A DNA stretch of 64,000 bases from Desulfobacteraceae bacterium UBA2174. Lineage in GTDB: Bacteria > Desulfobacterota > Desulfobacteria > Desulfobacterales > UBA2174. Positions within the stretch are counted from its first letter, which is position 1. Every line of letters begins with the position of its first letter. A program made the position numbers and the translations under genes. Location: NCBI GenBank assembly GCA_002327445.1, contig DCWA01000026.1, positions 1-64,000 on the forward strand. The letters run 5' to 3'. Under the pieces are notes generated by a model. The model did no database searches. It saw only the letters and a program-made list of their open reading frames with translations, and was not told the DNA's origin. Of the stretch, positions 1 to 6,967 are shown piece after piece.

Positions 1-214
1 AGGGCCTCGTGCAGGCGGATGCGCTTCTGCAGGGCGTCTTCGATGCTCGGTTGGTACAGACGCCAGCCCGAGCTGCTGTCCGGCAGGGCGAGGGCAGCCA
101 GGCGCAGCAGGTGCTCGGCGGTCTGGTGTACTCGGCGTTTAGGACGTCCAGTCCGGGAATTGTGCAGCAGTTCTCCGCACAGATAACTGTCCAGGCTGTT
201 TGACGATTATTCAT
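1..214 (-). pseudogene. Partial ORF of unknown function, apparently frameshifted near its start
   Basis: On the minus strand an ATG at 214-212 overlaps the stop of the next gene as ATGA, but its frame soon gives implausible protein. The neighbouring frame is open from position 206 to the window edge and reads as ordinary protein (SLDSYLCGELLHNSRTGRP and onward), yet it has no ATG, GTG or TTG start. The two frames would join if one base were added to the short A run near 200-202. I therefore read this as the 5' part of a coupled gene with a one-base deletion, or a sequencing error. The family is not recognised, and the gene continues beyond the window. Confidence 0.4.
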
Positions 215-1263
215 TTTTCCGGCTCCTGCATGCGTTTCCCCTTTTCGGTCAGTCGGTATTTCTGGGTCGGACTTGTCGGAGAATCCGGCTGGGTCATTTC
301 GATAAAGCCTTTCGCTATTGCCGGTTCCAGATAGTTCCTGGCGAAAGAGACCCTGTCTTTCAAGCCGATGGATTTCATAAGCTCTGCCCGGCTCAACTCT
401 CCGACACAGACGGCCAACAGCCTTTTTATTTGCTGGGTTACTTGCTGGATTGTTGCCCCTGCTTGTTCTTCAGACATTGGCTTGCGCGTATCCGCCGGTA
501 TTCGATGCGGCTTCGCCAGATAGACGGTGAAACGCAGGCGCAGGGCGATTTCCTCGATTTTCGGTTCCGGCAGTCCCAGCTCCCTGGCCTCAGCAAATAT
601 GCGGCGCACACCGGTGCCCCATTGCTCGATCAGGTGGAGTTCCTTGAAAACGCGGGCGATGACCGGGTTGCGAATCCGGGAAGTGCCTTGTTTCATCTCT
701 TCGATGGTCAGGCCGGGCAGGAGAATGCCCATGCTTTCCACTTCGATGCGGTCATCGAGAAAAACGACCCGGATGGGGGCGCCCCGTTGGGAGTAGTCGC
801 TGTGCACCAGGGCGTTGATGATCACCTCGCGCAAGATCCCCAGAGGGATGCTCCAGACATCCTTGCGGCGCACTTCGGTGAGATCCGCTCCGCGGTAGGC
901 GTGCTTTTTCAAAAACAGCATGACCTCGTCAATGGCCTTCGGCAGCGGTACGTCAATATCGATATGATCGAAGATGTCGATTTTCTCGGTGCCGAAAAAA
1001 CGGCCGCATTGAATCCATGCATCTGAAAAATGCTGCGTGCGTTGTCTGCCAAAGAGCAGAATCCCCCCCTTGGTCGGCACCGGTCTGTTTTGATGGCTGG
1101 CCAGCAATTTCAGGGTTGTCAGGGTATGCTCATCCAGTTTCCGGCTTTCGCCAAATACCTCTTGCGCTGCCGCGATATCCAGATCGTCAATGGACAAATC
1201 CGGCATCGGCAGTTCGTCAAACGAAACCCCCTCGACCGAGCGGCGCAGTTCTCCGATGGTCAT
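211..1263 (-). CDS. RecG-like/AlbA-family ATP-binding protein lacking the N-terminal AlbA domain
   Basis: A 350-residue protein matching the C-terminal two thirds of the 'ATP-binding protein / putative DNA-binding' (AlbA_2 plus HATPase_c_4) family often found in type I restriction loci. A GHKL-like ATP-binding region is visible (ILREVIINALVHSDYS, EQWGTGVRRI), followed by a C-terminal winged-helix-like region. The usual ~130-residue AlbA_2 domain before the ELRR segment is absent. The start at 1263 is chosen because its ATG overlaps the hsdM stop (ATGA); upstream in-frame sequence is only the shadow of hsdM. Either a 5'-truncated remnant or a naturally short, translationally coupled partner. 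Its role is not known. Confidence 0.7.
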   Translation of the reverse strand: MTIGELRRSVEGVSFDELPMPDLSIDDLDIAAAQEVFGESRKLDEHTLTTLKLLASHQNRPVPTKGGILLFGRQRTQHFSDAWIQCGRFFGTEKIDIFDHIDIDVPLPKAIDEVMLFLKKHAYRGADLTEVRRKDVWSIPLGILREVIINALVHSDYSQRGAPIRVVFLDDRIEVESMGILLPGLTIEEMKQGTSRIRNPVIARVFKELHLIEQWGTGVRRIFAEARELGLPEPKIEEIALRLRFTVYLAKPHRIPADTRKPMSEEQAGATIQQVTQQIKRLLAVCVGELSRAELMKSIGLKDRVSFARNYLEPAIAKGFIEMTQPDSPTSPTQKYRLTEKGKRMQEPEK

Positions 1264-3935
1264 ATCCCCAGCTCCTCGAAATTCTTCTTGATCGTCGCTG
1301 CGAGCTGCACGGCTTCGGCGTTCAGATCCTCCAACTCCACATGGATTTCCCGCAAAGCTTCTTCGAAGTCGAAATTTTCGTCTTCTTCCTCGGGGGCAAC
1401 ACCGACGTAACGACCTGGGGTAAGAGACCAATCGTTGGTCGCAATCTCGGACCGGTCCACCAGTTTGACCAGCCCTTCGACATCGCGGAGTTCGGCATCC
1501 GGAAAGCGTTCGGTCAACCAGCGGGCCTGTTTCCAGAAATAGCGGACCTGTTTGAGCTGCTCGACGGCCAGGGCTCGCGCTTCATCGGCTGCCTTACGAG
1601 CACGGGTGACAGCGCTGAACGCGCCCCTCACCCCCGGCCCCTCTCCCAAAGGGCGAGGGGAGGATTCGATTGTTTCGATCAGGCGGCAGGCCAGCTTGTA
1701 AAGAAGGTCGGTCTGCTTGACCAAATTACGGCTGGCCTCGGAAAGCGGCGCAAGGCGGTCCACCGCCTTTTTCAACTCGCCGTTGGAGGTTTTCTGTTTC
1801 TCCCATGCGGCTTGCTGTTCGGCAAGGGTCTTTTGGAAACCTTCCATATCGTTTTTGAAAAGCGGGATTGCGCTCACCAACTCTTCCAAAGCCGCTGCGT
1901 GTTGCCCATCGTCGGGCAGCGTTTCCAGAAACGGCGTGATCGCCCGGAGCAACGCTGCCAGAGCGGCCTGAAAAGAAGGCAGGGGTTCGCTCGCCTCACC
2001 ACCGGCGCTTTGAAGCAGGAAACATCCCTCGCCCTCTGCCAACATGCGCCGGCAGTAGGTAGCCACAACATCGAGGTACTTTTCGGGCTGCCCCCGATAA
2101 AGACGGACGATGGCCAGAATGTTCTGCTCCTGCTCGGGCGAAAAATCGTAGATTTTCCGTGTGACTTTTCGATAGATGTTTCTGGCATCTATCATCAACA
2201 CGTGATCTTTTCGGTTGAGCGGCTCGGAAAATCTACCCTCGCCCCGACCCTCTCCCAGCGGGAGAGGGAGCGCTTTTGCGAATTTTTGGAGTATTGCGGC
2301 GGGGGATTCGAGCAATTCTTCGTTTCGGATACGAATGACCCGGATGCCTTGCGCCTTGAGGTATGCATCTCGCTTCTTGTCTTTATCCCGCCGTGTCGTG
2401 TGGATTTCGCCATCCAACTCAATAGCGGTCCGAATCTCGTGACAATAGAAATCAAGGATGTAGTCGCCCACTTGATGCTGCCGTCGAAACTTGAGCCCGA
2501 GAAACTGGCGATTGCGCACGAGATCCCAGAATAGTGTTTCAGCCGGCGTTTGAAGCCGTCTCAGCTCTTGGGCACGCTTGACCAAGCCGCTGAAATCATA
2601 CCCTCCTCGATAATGCACAGCCTCCCCCCCCTCGGCCTCCGGCACAAATGCCGGGGTTGGAGAGAGCACAGCCTTCCCCCCCTCGCCCTCCGGCAGAGAT
2701 ACCGGGGTTGGGGAGGGCACAGCCTTCCCCCCCTCGCCCTCTGGGAGAGGGGCCGGGGGTGAGGGTTGATCGGGCTTTCCCCGATCAATGAACCAAAGCT
2801 CGCAGGGGACGGTGCGGGTGTAGAAAAAGTTGGAGCGGATGGCGATCATGATATCCACATCGCCGGTTTCCACGAGTTTCTGCCGGACCTTGCCCTCGTC
2901 GCGCCCGGCGCTGGACGCCTGGGAGGACATGACGAAGCCAGCCCGGCCGTGCTCATTCAGATAACTGTAAAAATAGCTGATCCAGACGTAGTTGCCATTG
3001 GAGACCTTGCCCTTCTTGTTGACACCGGGCAGGCCGAAGGCCAGGCGCGGGTCGCTCTTGACCTTGTCCGCATCGATCTCATCGACGTTGAACGGGGGAT
3101 TGGCCATCACGAAGTCGGCCTTTCCCACCATTTCGTGAGGATCATCGTAGTAGGTGATGGCCTTCTGGATATCGCCTTCCAGGCCGTGAACGGCCAGGTT
3201 CATCTTGGCCAGGCGGATGGTCGTGGCGTTCTTCTCAAGGCCGTAAAAAGTGAGTCGCTCGGTTGGACTTTGGCCGCGCTCTTCCACGGTTCTGGCGCTC
3301 TGCACGAACATGCCGCCGGAGCCGTAGGCCGGGTCGAGCACCGTCCCGCCCTGAGGGTCGATGACATGGGCAATCAGAGAAACCAGGGATACCGGCGTGA
3401 AGAATTCACCCCCGTCATGGGCTTTCTGGTCGGCGAACTGGGTCAGGAAATACTCGTAGATGCGGCCGAAGACATCCCCGGAGACGCGCTTGAGTTCATC
3501 AGGGTTGAGGGTACGCAAGAGTTGGCCGATGACCTCGTTGTCGAGTTCCTGATATTCGCTTTTGGGCAGGACGCCACGCAGGCTTTCGTAGTCGCCCTCG
3601 ATGGACTCCATGGCATCGATGATGGCCTTGGCGCGGTCGTCACTGCCGGTCAACGCGACCAAGTGGTCGAACTGTGCCTTGGGCTGCAAGAAAATGGCGC
3701 TCTTCCGGGAAAAATCCTCCTTGGCCAGCGGCCGTGTTTTGCCGCCACGCTGGGGGAGGTCGGCTTCGATGGTATTCTTGACCGCCAAAAAACGGCTGTA
3801 GGCATGCCGCAGAAAAATCAGACCCATGACAGGCAAAAAATACTCGTTGCTGGCGTAGTTGGAATTCGCCCGCATCGTGTCCGCTGCGGTCCAGAGTCTT
3901 TTTTCAATGGCTTCGATATGTTCCAGTTGTGCCAA
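1260..3935 (-). CDS. hsdM: Type I restriction-modification adenine methyltransferase HsdM with inserted DUF559 endonuclease domain
   Basis: N6-adenine DNA methyltransferase subunit of a type I restriction system, which acts with HsdS (not in this window). Visible are the HsdM N-terminal helical domain (residues 1-150), SAM motif I (DPAYGSGGM, 201-209), catalytic motif NPPF (279-282), and a C-terminal region that resumes at about residue 574 and ends in a typical ...KKNFEELGI. It is 891 residues where family members are about 500-700. Two stretches are extra: residues ~390-573 (three 17-residue repeats, a DUF559 domain and another repeat) and ~758-773 (a single repeat-derived segment). The frame is intact throughout. 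Whether the enzyme still methylates cannot be told. It has its own promoter and a possible attenuator upstream. Confidence 0.9.
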   Translation of the reverse strand: MAQLEHIEAIEKRLWTAADTMRANSNYASNEYFLPVMGLIFLRHAYSRFLAVKNTIEADLPQRGGKTRPLAKEDFSRKSAIFLQPKAQFDHLVALTGSDDRAKAIIDAMESIEGDYESLRGVLPKSEYQELDNEVIGQLLRTLNPDELKRVSGDVFGRIYEYFLTQFADQKAHDGGEFFTPVSLVSLIAHVIDPQGGTVLDPAYGSGGMFVQSARTVEERGQSPTERLTFYGLEKNATTIRLAKMNLAVHGLEGDIQKAITYYDDPHEMVGKADFVMANPPFNVDEIDADKVKSDPRLAFGLPGVNKKGKVSNGNYVWISYFYSYLNEHGRAGFVMSSQASSAGRDEGKVRQKLVETGDVDIMIAIRSNFFYTRTVPCELWFIDRGKPDQPSPPAPLPEGEGGKAVPSPTPVSLPEGEGGKAVLSPTPAFVPEAEGGEAVHYRGGYDFSGLVKRAQELRRLQTPAETLFWDLVRNRQFLGLKFRRQHQVGDYILDFYCHEIRTAIELDGEIHTTRRDKDKKRDAYLKAQGIRVIRIRNEELLESPAAILQKFAKALPLPLGEGRGEGRFSEPLNRKDHVLMIDARNIYRKVTRKIYDFSPEQEQNILAIVRLYRGQPEKYLDVVATYCRRMLAEGEGCFLLQSAGGEASEPLPSFQAALAALLRAITPFLETLPDDGQHAAALEELVSAIPLFKNDMEGFQKTLAEQQAAWEKQKTSNGELKKAVDRLAPLSEASRNLVKQTDLLYKLACRLIETIESSPRPLGEGPGVRGAFSAVTRARKAADEARALAVEQLKQVRYFWKQARWLTERFPDAELRDVEGLVKLVDRSEIATNDWSLTPGRYVGVAPEEEDENFDFEEALREIHVELEDLNAEAVQLAATIKKNFEELGI
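1624..1661. repeat. GC-rich palindromic repeat copy inside hsdM
   Basis: A single copy of the CCCTCRCCCCNGNCCCTCTCCC-type repeat (top strand) with a partly self-complementary end (CTCTCCC...GGGCGAGG). It encodes the extra residues SPRPLGEGPGVRG of HsdM (about 759-771), just before the conserved RARKAADEARAL segment. It is the same repeat family as the copies at 2236-2270 and 2616-2768 but lies about 600 bp away, so it entered or spread separately. Confidence 0.75.
2236..2270. repeat. GC-rich palindromic repeat at the 3' side of the DUF559 segment
   Basis: The top strand reads CCCTCGCCCCGACCCTCTCC followed by its partial complement GGGAGAGGG. It encodes LPLPLGEGRGEG directly after the DUF559 domain in HsdM (about residues 556-567). 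This is the classic form of a dispersed repeat found in many GC-rich bacterial genomes. Confidence 0.8.
2616..2768. repeat. Three tandem 51-bp repeats at the 5' side of the DUF559 segment
   Basis: The hexamer GCACAG recurs at 2615, 2666 and 2717, marking three diverged units of exactly 51 bp, or 17 codons. They encode three copies of a 17-residue motif of the form PSPTPVSLPEGEGGKAV (HsdM residues 390-440). The last unit (DNA ~2725-2765) is closest to the palindromic repeat at 2236-2270. The in-frame 51-bp period keeps the hsdM frame open. Confidence 0.85.
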
Positions 3936-3959
3936 TCACTGCTCCATTTCTCAAACACA

Positions 3960-3992
3960 AAACCCCACCGACTCTTTCAGCCGGCAGGGTTT
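3960..3992 (-). terminator. Terminator-like hairpin in the hsdM leader (possible attenuator)
   Basis: On the minus strand AAACCCTGCCGGCT pairs with AGTCGGTGGGGTTT across a GAAAG-type loop: 14 pairs, three of them G-U wobbles, followed by a U-rich TTTTGTGTTT. It sits between the promoter at 4046-4074 and the hsdM start at 3935, so it could stop or regulate transcription into hsdM. Confidence 0.55.
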
Positions 3993-4045
3993 CAGGATTC
4001 ACCGTTCATGGCGCCATCTCTTTTTGGTTTACTCAAAATGAGACG

Positions 4046-4074
4046 TTCATACTCAAATAATCCAACAAAGTCAA
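4046..4074 (-). promoter_or_regulatory. Sigma-70-type promoter for hsdM
   Basis: On the minus strand TTGACT (4074-4069) is separated by 17 bp from TATGAA (4051-4046), within an AT-rich stretch. The start of hsdM is about 110 bp downstream, leaving room for a structured leader. No other promoter-like pair was seen in this gap. Confidence 0.6.
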
Positions 4075-4216
4075 TTTGATATCTGTAATCCCCCATCGTG
4101 GTCATCCCGATGACCGTTTAAATTCATGGCTCCTGGAGCAGGTCCACCTGCCGGAACGCAGTTGTGGTTCCGAACTTTCCGCCGATGCACCCTATACGTA
4201 CCCCGCCAAAAATAAA

Positions 4217-4244
4217 GGGCCGCAACCCACTAGGATTGCAGCCC
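4217..4244 (-). terminator. Rho-independent terminator after tRNA-Leu
   Basis: An inverted repeat GGGCTGCAATCC / GGGTTGCGGCCC with a short loop, flanked by T runs on either strand (TTTATTTTT on the minus strand). It closes the long kdsA-to-tRNA transcript and may also terminate from the other side. Confidence 0.8.
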
Positions 4245-4256
4245 ATTTTTTTGCTT

Positions 4257-4342
4257 TGGTGCCGAAGGCCGGACTTGAACCGGCACGGGTTGCCCCACTA
4301 CCCCCTCAAGATAGCGTGTCTACCAAATTCCACCACTTCGGC
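4257..4342 (-). tRNA. tRNA-Leu (anticodon GAG)
   Basis: The minus strand folds as a class II tRNA: acceptor GCCGAAG/CTTCGGC, discriminator A and an encoded CCA; anticodon stem CTATC/GGTAG around loop TTGAGGG, giving anticodon GAG; a long variable arm; and T arm GCCGGTTCAAGTCCGGC. The length is 86 nt with CCA. It follows secG by 11 bp, the same secG-tRNA-Leu(GAG) order as the secG-leuU pair of E. coli, and is probably processed from the secG transcript. Its 3' end points toward the restriction-modification locus. Confidence 0.95.
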
Positions 4343-4353
4343 ACATTGGTTGG

Positions 4354-4665
4354 CTATTTCTGCGGTTCCGGGGCGCTGGGCGCCGGAGCCGTTTCGGTGG
4401 CCGCCGGCTGGTCGGTCATAATCGACTTGCCCGTGCGGGTGCCCGACATGTAGGCCAGGGTGAGGGACGTGAACATGAAAATCACGGCCGCCACCGTAGT
4501 CGCCTTGCTGAGAAATCCACCGGCACCGCCGCTGCCGAAGAGGGTCTGACTGGCCCCCATGCCGAAGGCGGCTCCCATGTCGGCGCCTTTGCCGGTTTGC
4601 AGCAGCACGATCAGAATCAGTGCGATGGAAACCAGAACGTGAATGATCACCAGAAAGATCGTCAT
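4354..4665 (-). CDS. secG: Protein-export membrane protein SecG
   Basis: Small subunit of the SecYEG translocon in the inner membrane. The 103-residue protein has two membrane segments (about residues 1-23 and 52-75) around the conserved loop QTGKGADMGAAFG, followed by an Ala/Pro-rich soluble tail. The ATG at 4665 starts MTIFLVIIHV; an upstream in-frame extension toward tpiA adds charged residues before the first membrane helix and is unlikely. It lies 19 bp after tpiA and just before tRNA-Leu, a common arrangement in proteobacteria. Confidence 0.95.
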   Translation of the reverse strand: MTIFLVIIHVLVSIALILIVLLQTGKGADMGAAFGMGASQTLFGSGGAGGFLSKATTVAAVIFMFTSLTLAYMSGTRTGKSIMTDQPAATETAPAPSAPEPQK

Positions 4666-4684
4666 AATCGTATACTTTTCACTT

Positions 4685-5455
4685 TCATTGCGCCCGATAG
4701 CGCACGATGTCGGCAAATGTTTCCGCTTTGAGGCTGGCGCCGCCCACGAGGGCGCCGTCGATGTCGGGCATCGCCATCAGTTCGACGATGTTTCCCGGTT
4801 TGACGCTGCCCCCGTAGACAATCCGCGTTGCTGCCGCGAAGGAATCGCCGAGCAGTTCAGCCAGTTTGCCTCGGATGAAGCGATGCGCTTCCTGGGCCTG
4901 ATCGGCCGTGGCAGTTTTGCCGGTGCCGATGGCCCAGACCGGCTCGTAGGCGATGACCAACGTTCCCAGCCGATCTGAAATTTGGTTCCTTAACCCATCG
5001 GTGATTTGTTTGTCAAGCACCGAAAAGGTCTGGCCCGCATCGCGCTGGGCCTCCGTTTCTCCGATGCACATCACCGGTGCCAGCCCGTGGCGCAGGGCCG
5101 CCGAGATGCGCCGGCCCACCGATTCATCGGTTTCTCCAAAGTACTGGCGCCGTTCCGAGTGGCCGATCAGCACAAAGCGGCAGCCCAGGTCGGCGAGCAT
5201 GCCGGGGGCCACCTCGCCGGTGTAGGCCCCTTCATCGGCCCAGAAAACGTTCTGGGCGCCCAACTGCACCGACGACTGCGCCAAGACCCGTCCCACCGCA
5301 TCCAGCGCCGTATACGGCGGGGCGATCATCACTTCGACCCCGGATATCGTCCCCAGCCCCAGGCGGGCAAGAAGATCCTGGGCCGTCCGCGCCGCTTCGG
5401 CGGCCGTCTTGTACATTTTCCAGTTGCCGGCAATGAATGGCATGCGCTGGGGCAT
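4685..5455 (-). CDS. tpiA: Triose-phosphate isomerase
   Basis: Interconverts dihydroxyacetone phosphate and glyceraldehyde 3-phosphate in glycolysis and gluconeogenesis in the cytoplasm. The 256-residue TIM barrel shows all catalytic parts: N11 and K13 in AGNWKMYK, H99 in IGHSERR, E171 in AYEPVWAIGTG (with the mobile loop), and YGGSVKPGN near the end. It lies between gap and secG on the minus strand, 29 bp downstream of gap. No phosphoglycerate kinase gene separates gap and tpiA here. Confidence 0.97.
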   Translation of the reverse strand: MPQRMPFIAGNWKMYKTAAEAARTAQDLLARLGLGTISGVEVMIAPPYTALDAVGRVLAQSSVQLGAQNVFWADEGAYTGEVAPGMLADLGCRFVLIGHSERRQYFGETDESVGRRISAALRHGLAPVMCIGETEAQRDAGQTFSVLDKQITDGLRNQISDRLGTLVIAYEPVWAIGTGKTATADQAQEAHRFIRGKLAELLGDSFAAATRIVYGGSVKPGNIVELMAMPDIDGALVGGASLKAETFADIVRYRAQ

Positions 5456-5485
5456 GACGTTTTCCTCGATTTCCTTCGTTTTTCG

Positions 5486-6490
5486 CTACAACTGTCCGCC
5501 CACCAGGACGGCCAGATCCACCATGCGCGCGGCGTAGCCGGCCTCGTTGTCGTACCAGGCCAGAACCTTGACCATGCGATCCACCGTGTAGGTGGTGGCG
5601 GCGTCGACGATGCTTGACAGGACGCAGCCGTTGAAATCGCTGCTGACCAGGGGCAGTTCGCTGTATCCCAAAATCCCCTGGAGGGTGGTCTGGCTGGCGG
5701 TTTTCAGCGCCTCGTTGACGTCCGTCACTGTGACGCCGGATTTTTCCACCGTGACCACCAAATCCACCAGGGAGACGTTGGGCGTCGGCACCCGGACGGC
5801 CAATCCGTTGAGCTTGTCCTTGAGTTCCGGCAGCACCAGGGCGACGGCGCGAGCCGCCCCGGTGGTGGTGGGAATCATCGACAAGGCCGCGGCGCGGGCC
5901 CGGCGCAGATCCTTGTGGGGGAAGTCCAGGAGCCGCTGATCGCCGGTGTAGGAGTGGATCGTGGTCATGAGCCCGGACTGGATGCCGAACTGCTCCATCA
6001 ATACCTTGGCCACCGGCGCCAGGCAGTTGGTGGTGCACGAGGCGTTGGAGAGGATGTGGTGCTGGCCTGGATCGTACTTGGTGTGGTTGACGCCCATGAC
6101 GATGGTCAGGTCCGGATTGTTGGCCGGGGCGCTGATGATCACCTTGCGCGCGCCGGCGCCCAGATGCTTGGCCGCCGCTTCGCGGTCCCTGAAAATGCCG
6201 GTGCATTCGGCCACCACGTCCACGCCCAGATCTCCCCAGGGCAGCATTTCCGGGTCGCGCACCGAGGTGATGGCCACGGTGCGCCCGTCGATCTCGATGG
6301 CGTCCTGGTGCGCGGTGATGGTTGCATTCAGCTTGCCGTGCACCGAATCGTACGCCAACAGGTGGGCCATGGTGGCCGCATCGGTCAAATCGTTGATGGC
6401 GGCCACTTCAACGTCCGAGCGCGTCAGGGTGGACCGGAGAACCTGTCGCCCGATGCGGCCGAACCCGTTGATACCGATCTTGAAAGCCAT
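5486..6490 (-). CDS. gap: Glyceraldehyde-3-phosphate dehydrogenase (NAD-dependent type)
   Basis: Phosphorylating dehydrogenase of glycolysis/gluconeogenesis. The 334-residue protein has the nucleotide-binding GFGRIGR (9-15), an aspartate after the second strand (N33-D34) typical of NAD preference, catalytic C152 in SNASCTTNCLAP, and the C-terminal WYDNEAGYA. It lies in the same strand string as tpiA and secG. Length and motifs are normal. Confidence 0.97.
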   Translation of the reverse strand: MAFKIGINGFGRIGRQVLRSTLTRSDVEVAAINDLTDAATMAHLLAYDSVHGKLNATITAHQDAIEIDGRTVAITSVRDPEMLPWGDLGVDVVAECTGIFRDREAAAKHLGAGARKVIISAPANNPDLTIVMGVNHTKYDPGQHHILSNASCTTNCLAPVAKVLMEQFGIQSGLMTTIHSYTGDQRLLDFPHKDLRRARAAALSMIPTTTGAARAVALVLPELKDKLNGLAVRVPTPNVSLVDLVVTVEKSGVTVTDVNEALKTASQTTLQGILGYSELPLVSSDFNGCVLSSIVDAATTYTVDRMVKVLAWYDNEAGYAARMVDLAVLVGGQL

Positions 6491-6510
6491 GTCATTTCCC
6501 TTTTCCGCGG

Positions 6511-6927
6511 TTAACTGCTGCGCTTGTTGCCTTTCAGTATGCTGCTGGCCAGAGAGATGCTCTTCTTGCCGTAGACTTCCAGTTCGGCGGCCAGTTCGGA
6601 CAGCGGAAGCCGTTCGCGGGTGTTCAGGGCCTTGATCAGCATGGGCAGGTTGACCCCCGTGAGCACTTCGACACGCCCCTCTTCCAGGAACGAATAGCTC
6701 AAATTGGAGGGTGTGCCGCCGAACATGTCGGTGAGGATCAGGACACCGTCGCTGCTGCGCACCTGCCGCAGGCCGTCGGAGATCTTCTGGCGCAGGCGGT
6801 CCACGTTCTGGTTCAGGTCGATGGATACGGCGGCCGCGGCTTGTGGAGCGGTTCCGACGATGAAACGGGCCGCGTCGATCAAGGCGTCGCCCAATTGGCT
6901 GTGGGTGACGATGAGGATTCCGATCAT
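6511..6927 (-). CDS. PTS mannose-family EIIA component
   Basis: A 138-residue EIIA(Man)-type domain; the phospho-accepting histidine is in MIGILIVTHSQLG (H9) and the conserved LTDMFGGTPSN loop follows. The ATG at 6927 is preferred because a GGTGGG sequence lies at proper distance; an upstream GTG at 6942 would add five residues. No IIB, IIC or IID permease genes are nearby, so a regulatory role within the PTS-Ntr system (with ptsN and rapZ upstream) is more likely than sugar uptake. Such orphan EIIA genes behind rapZ are common in deltaproteobacteria (recalled). The partner kinase (HPr, EI) is not in this window. Confidence 0.9.
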   Translation of the reverse strand: MIGILIVTHSQLGDALIDAARFIVGTAPQAAAAVSIDLNQNVDRLRQKISDGLRQVRSSDGVLILTDMFGGTPSNLSYSFLEEGRVEVLTGVNLPMLIKALNTRERLPLSELAAELEVYGKKSISLASSILKGNKRSS

Positions 6928-6967
6928 GGGGAGCATTCCCACCTGTGATTTGAAGCCATAATCCGTA

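Larger units (their letters stand above)
2217..2771 (-). mobile_element. Repeat-bounded DUF559 (Vsr-like endonuclease) cassette inserted in frame in hsdM
   Basis: The HsdM protein is interrupted between ELWFIDRGKP and RKDHVLMIDARN, two blocks that are adjacent in ordinary HsdM. The ~184 extra residues hold a complete DUF559 domain (HsdM residues ~445-553; DNA about 2277-2603). It has the family's ELRR..TPAE..LW start, RRQHQVGDYILDFYC with D495, the strand IELDGEIH with E506 and D508, and IRVIRIRNEE, as expected for a very-short-patch-repair-like PD-(D/E)XK fold. It is flanked by members of one GC-rich repeat family. DUF559 genes are often seen beside this repeat in other genomes (from memory). 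Mobility is inference; no transposase or target duplication is seen. Confidence 0.5.
3936..4256. other. Intergenic region between tRNA-Leu and hsdM
   Basis: 321 bp without a gene. On the minus strand it holds, in order, the terminator behind tRNA-Leu, a promoter (4046-4074) and a terminator-like hairpin (3960-3992) before hsdM. It is more AT-rich than the flanks, particularly 4025-4085. No integrase gene, attachment-site copy or small ORF was recognised. Confidence 0.6.

Noticed and set aside
2616..2768. CRISPR-like array
   Set aside because: Repeats are adjacent, 51 bp, diverged and in frame with hsdM; there are no unique spacers and no cas genes.
2217..2771. Intein in HsdM
   Set aside because: No N-terminal Cys/Ser splice block, no His-Asn at the C-terminal boundary, and the insert is only a DUF559 domain plus repeats.
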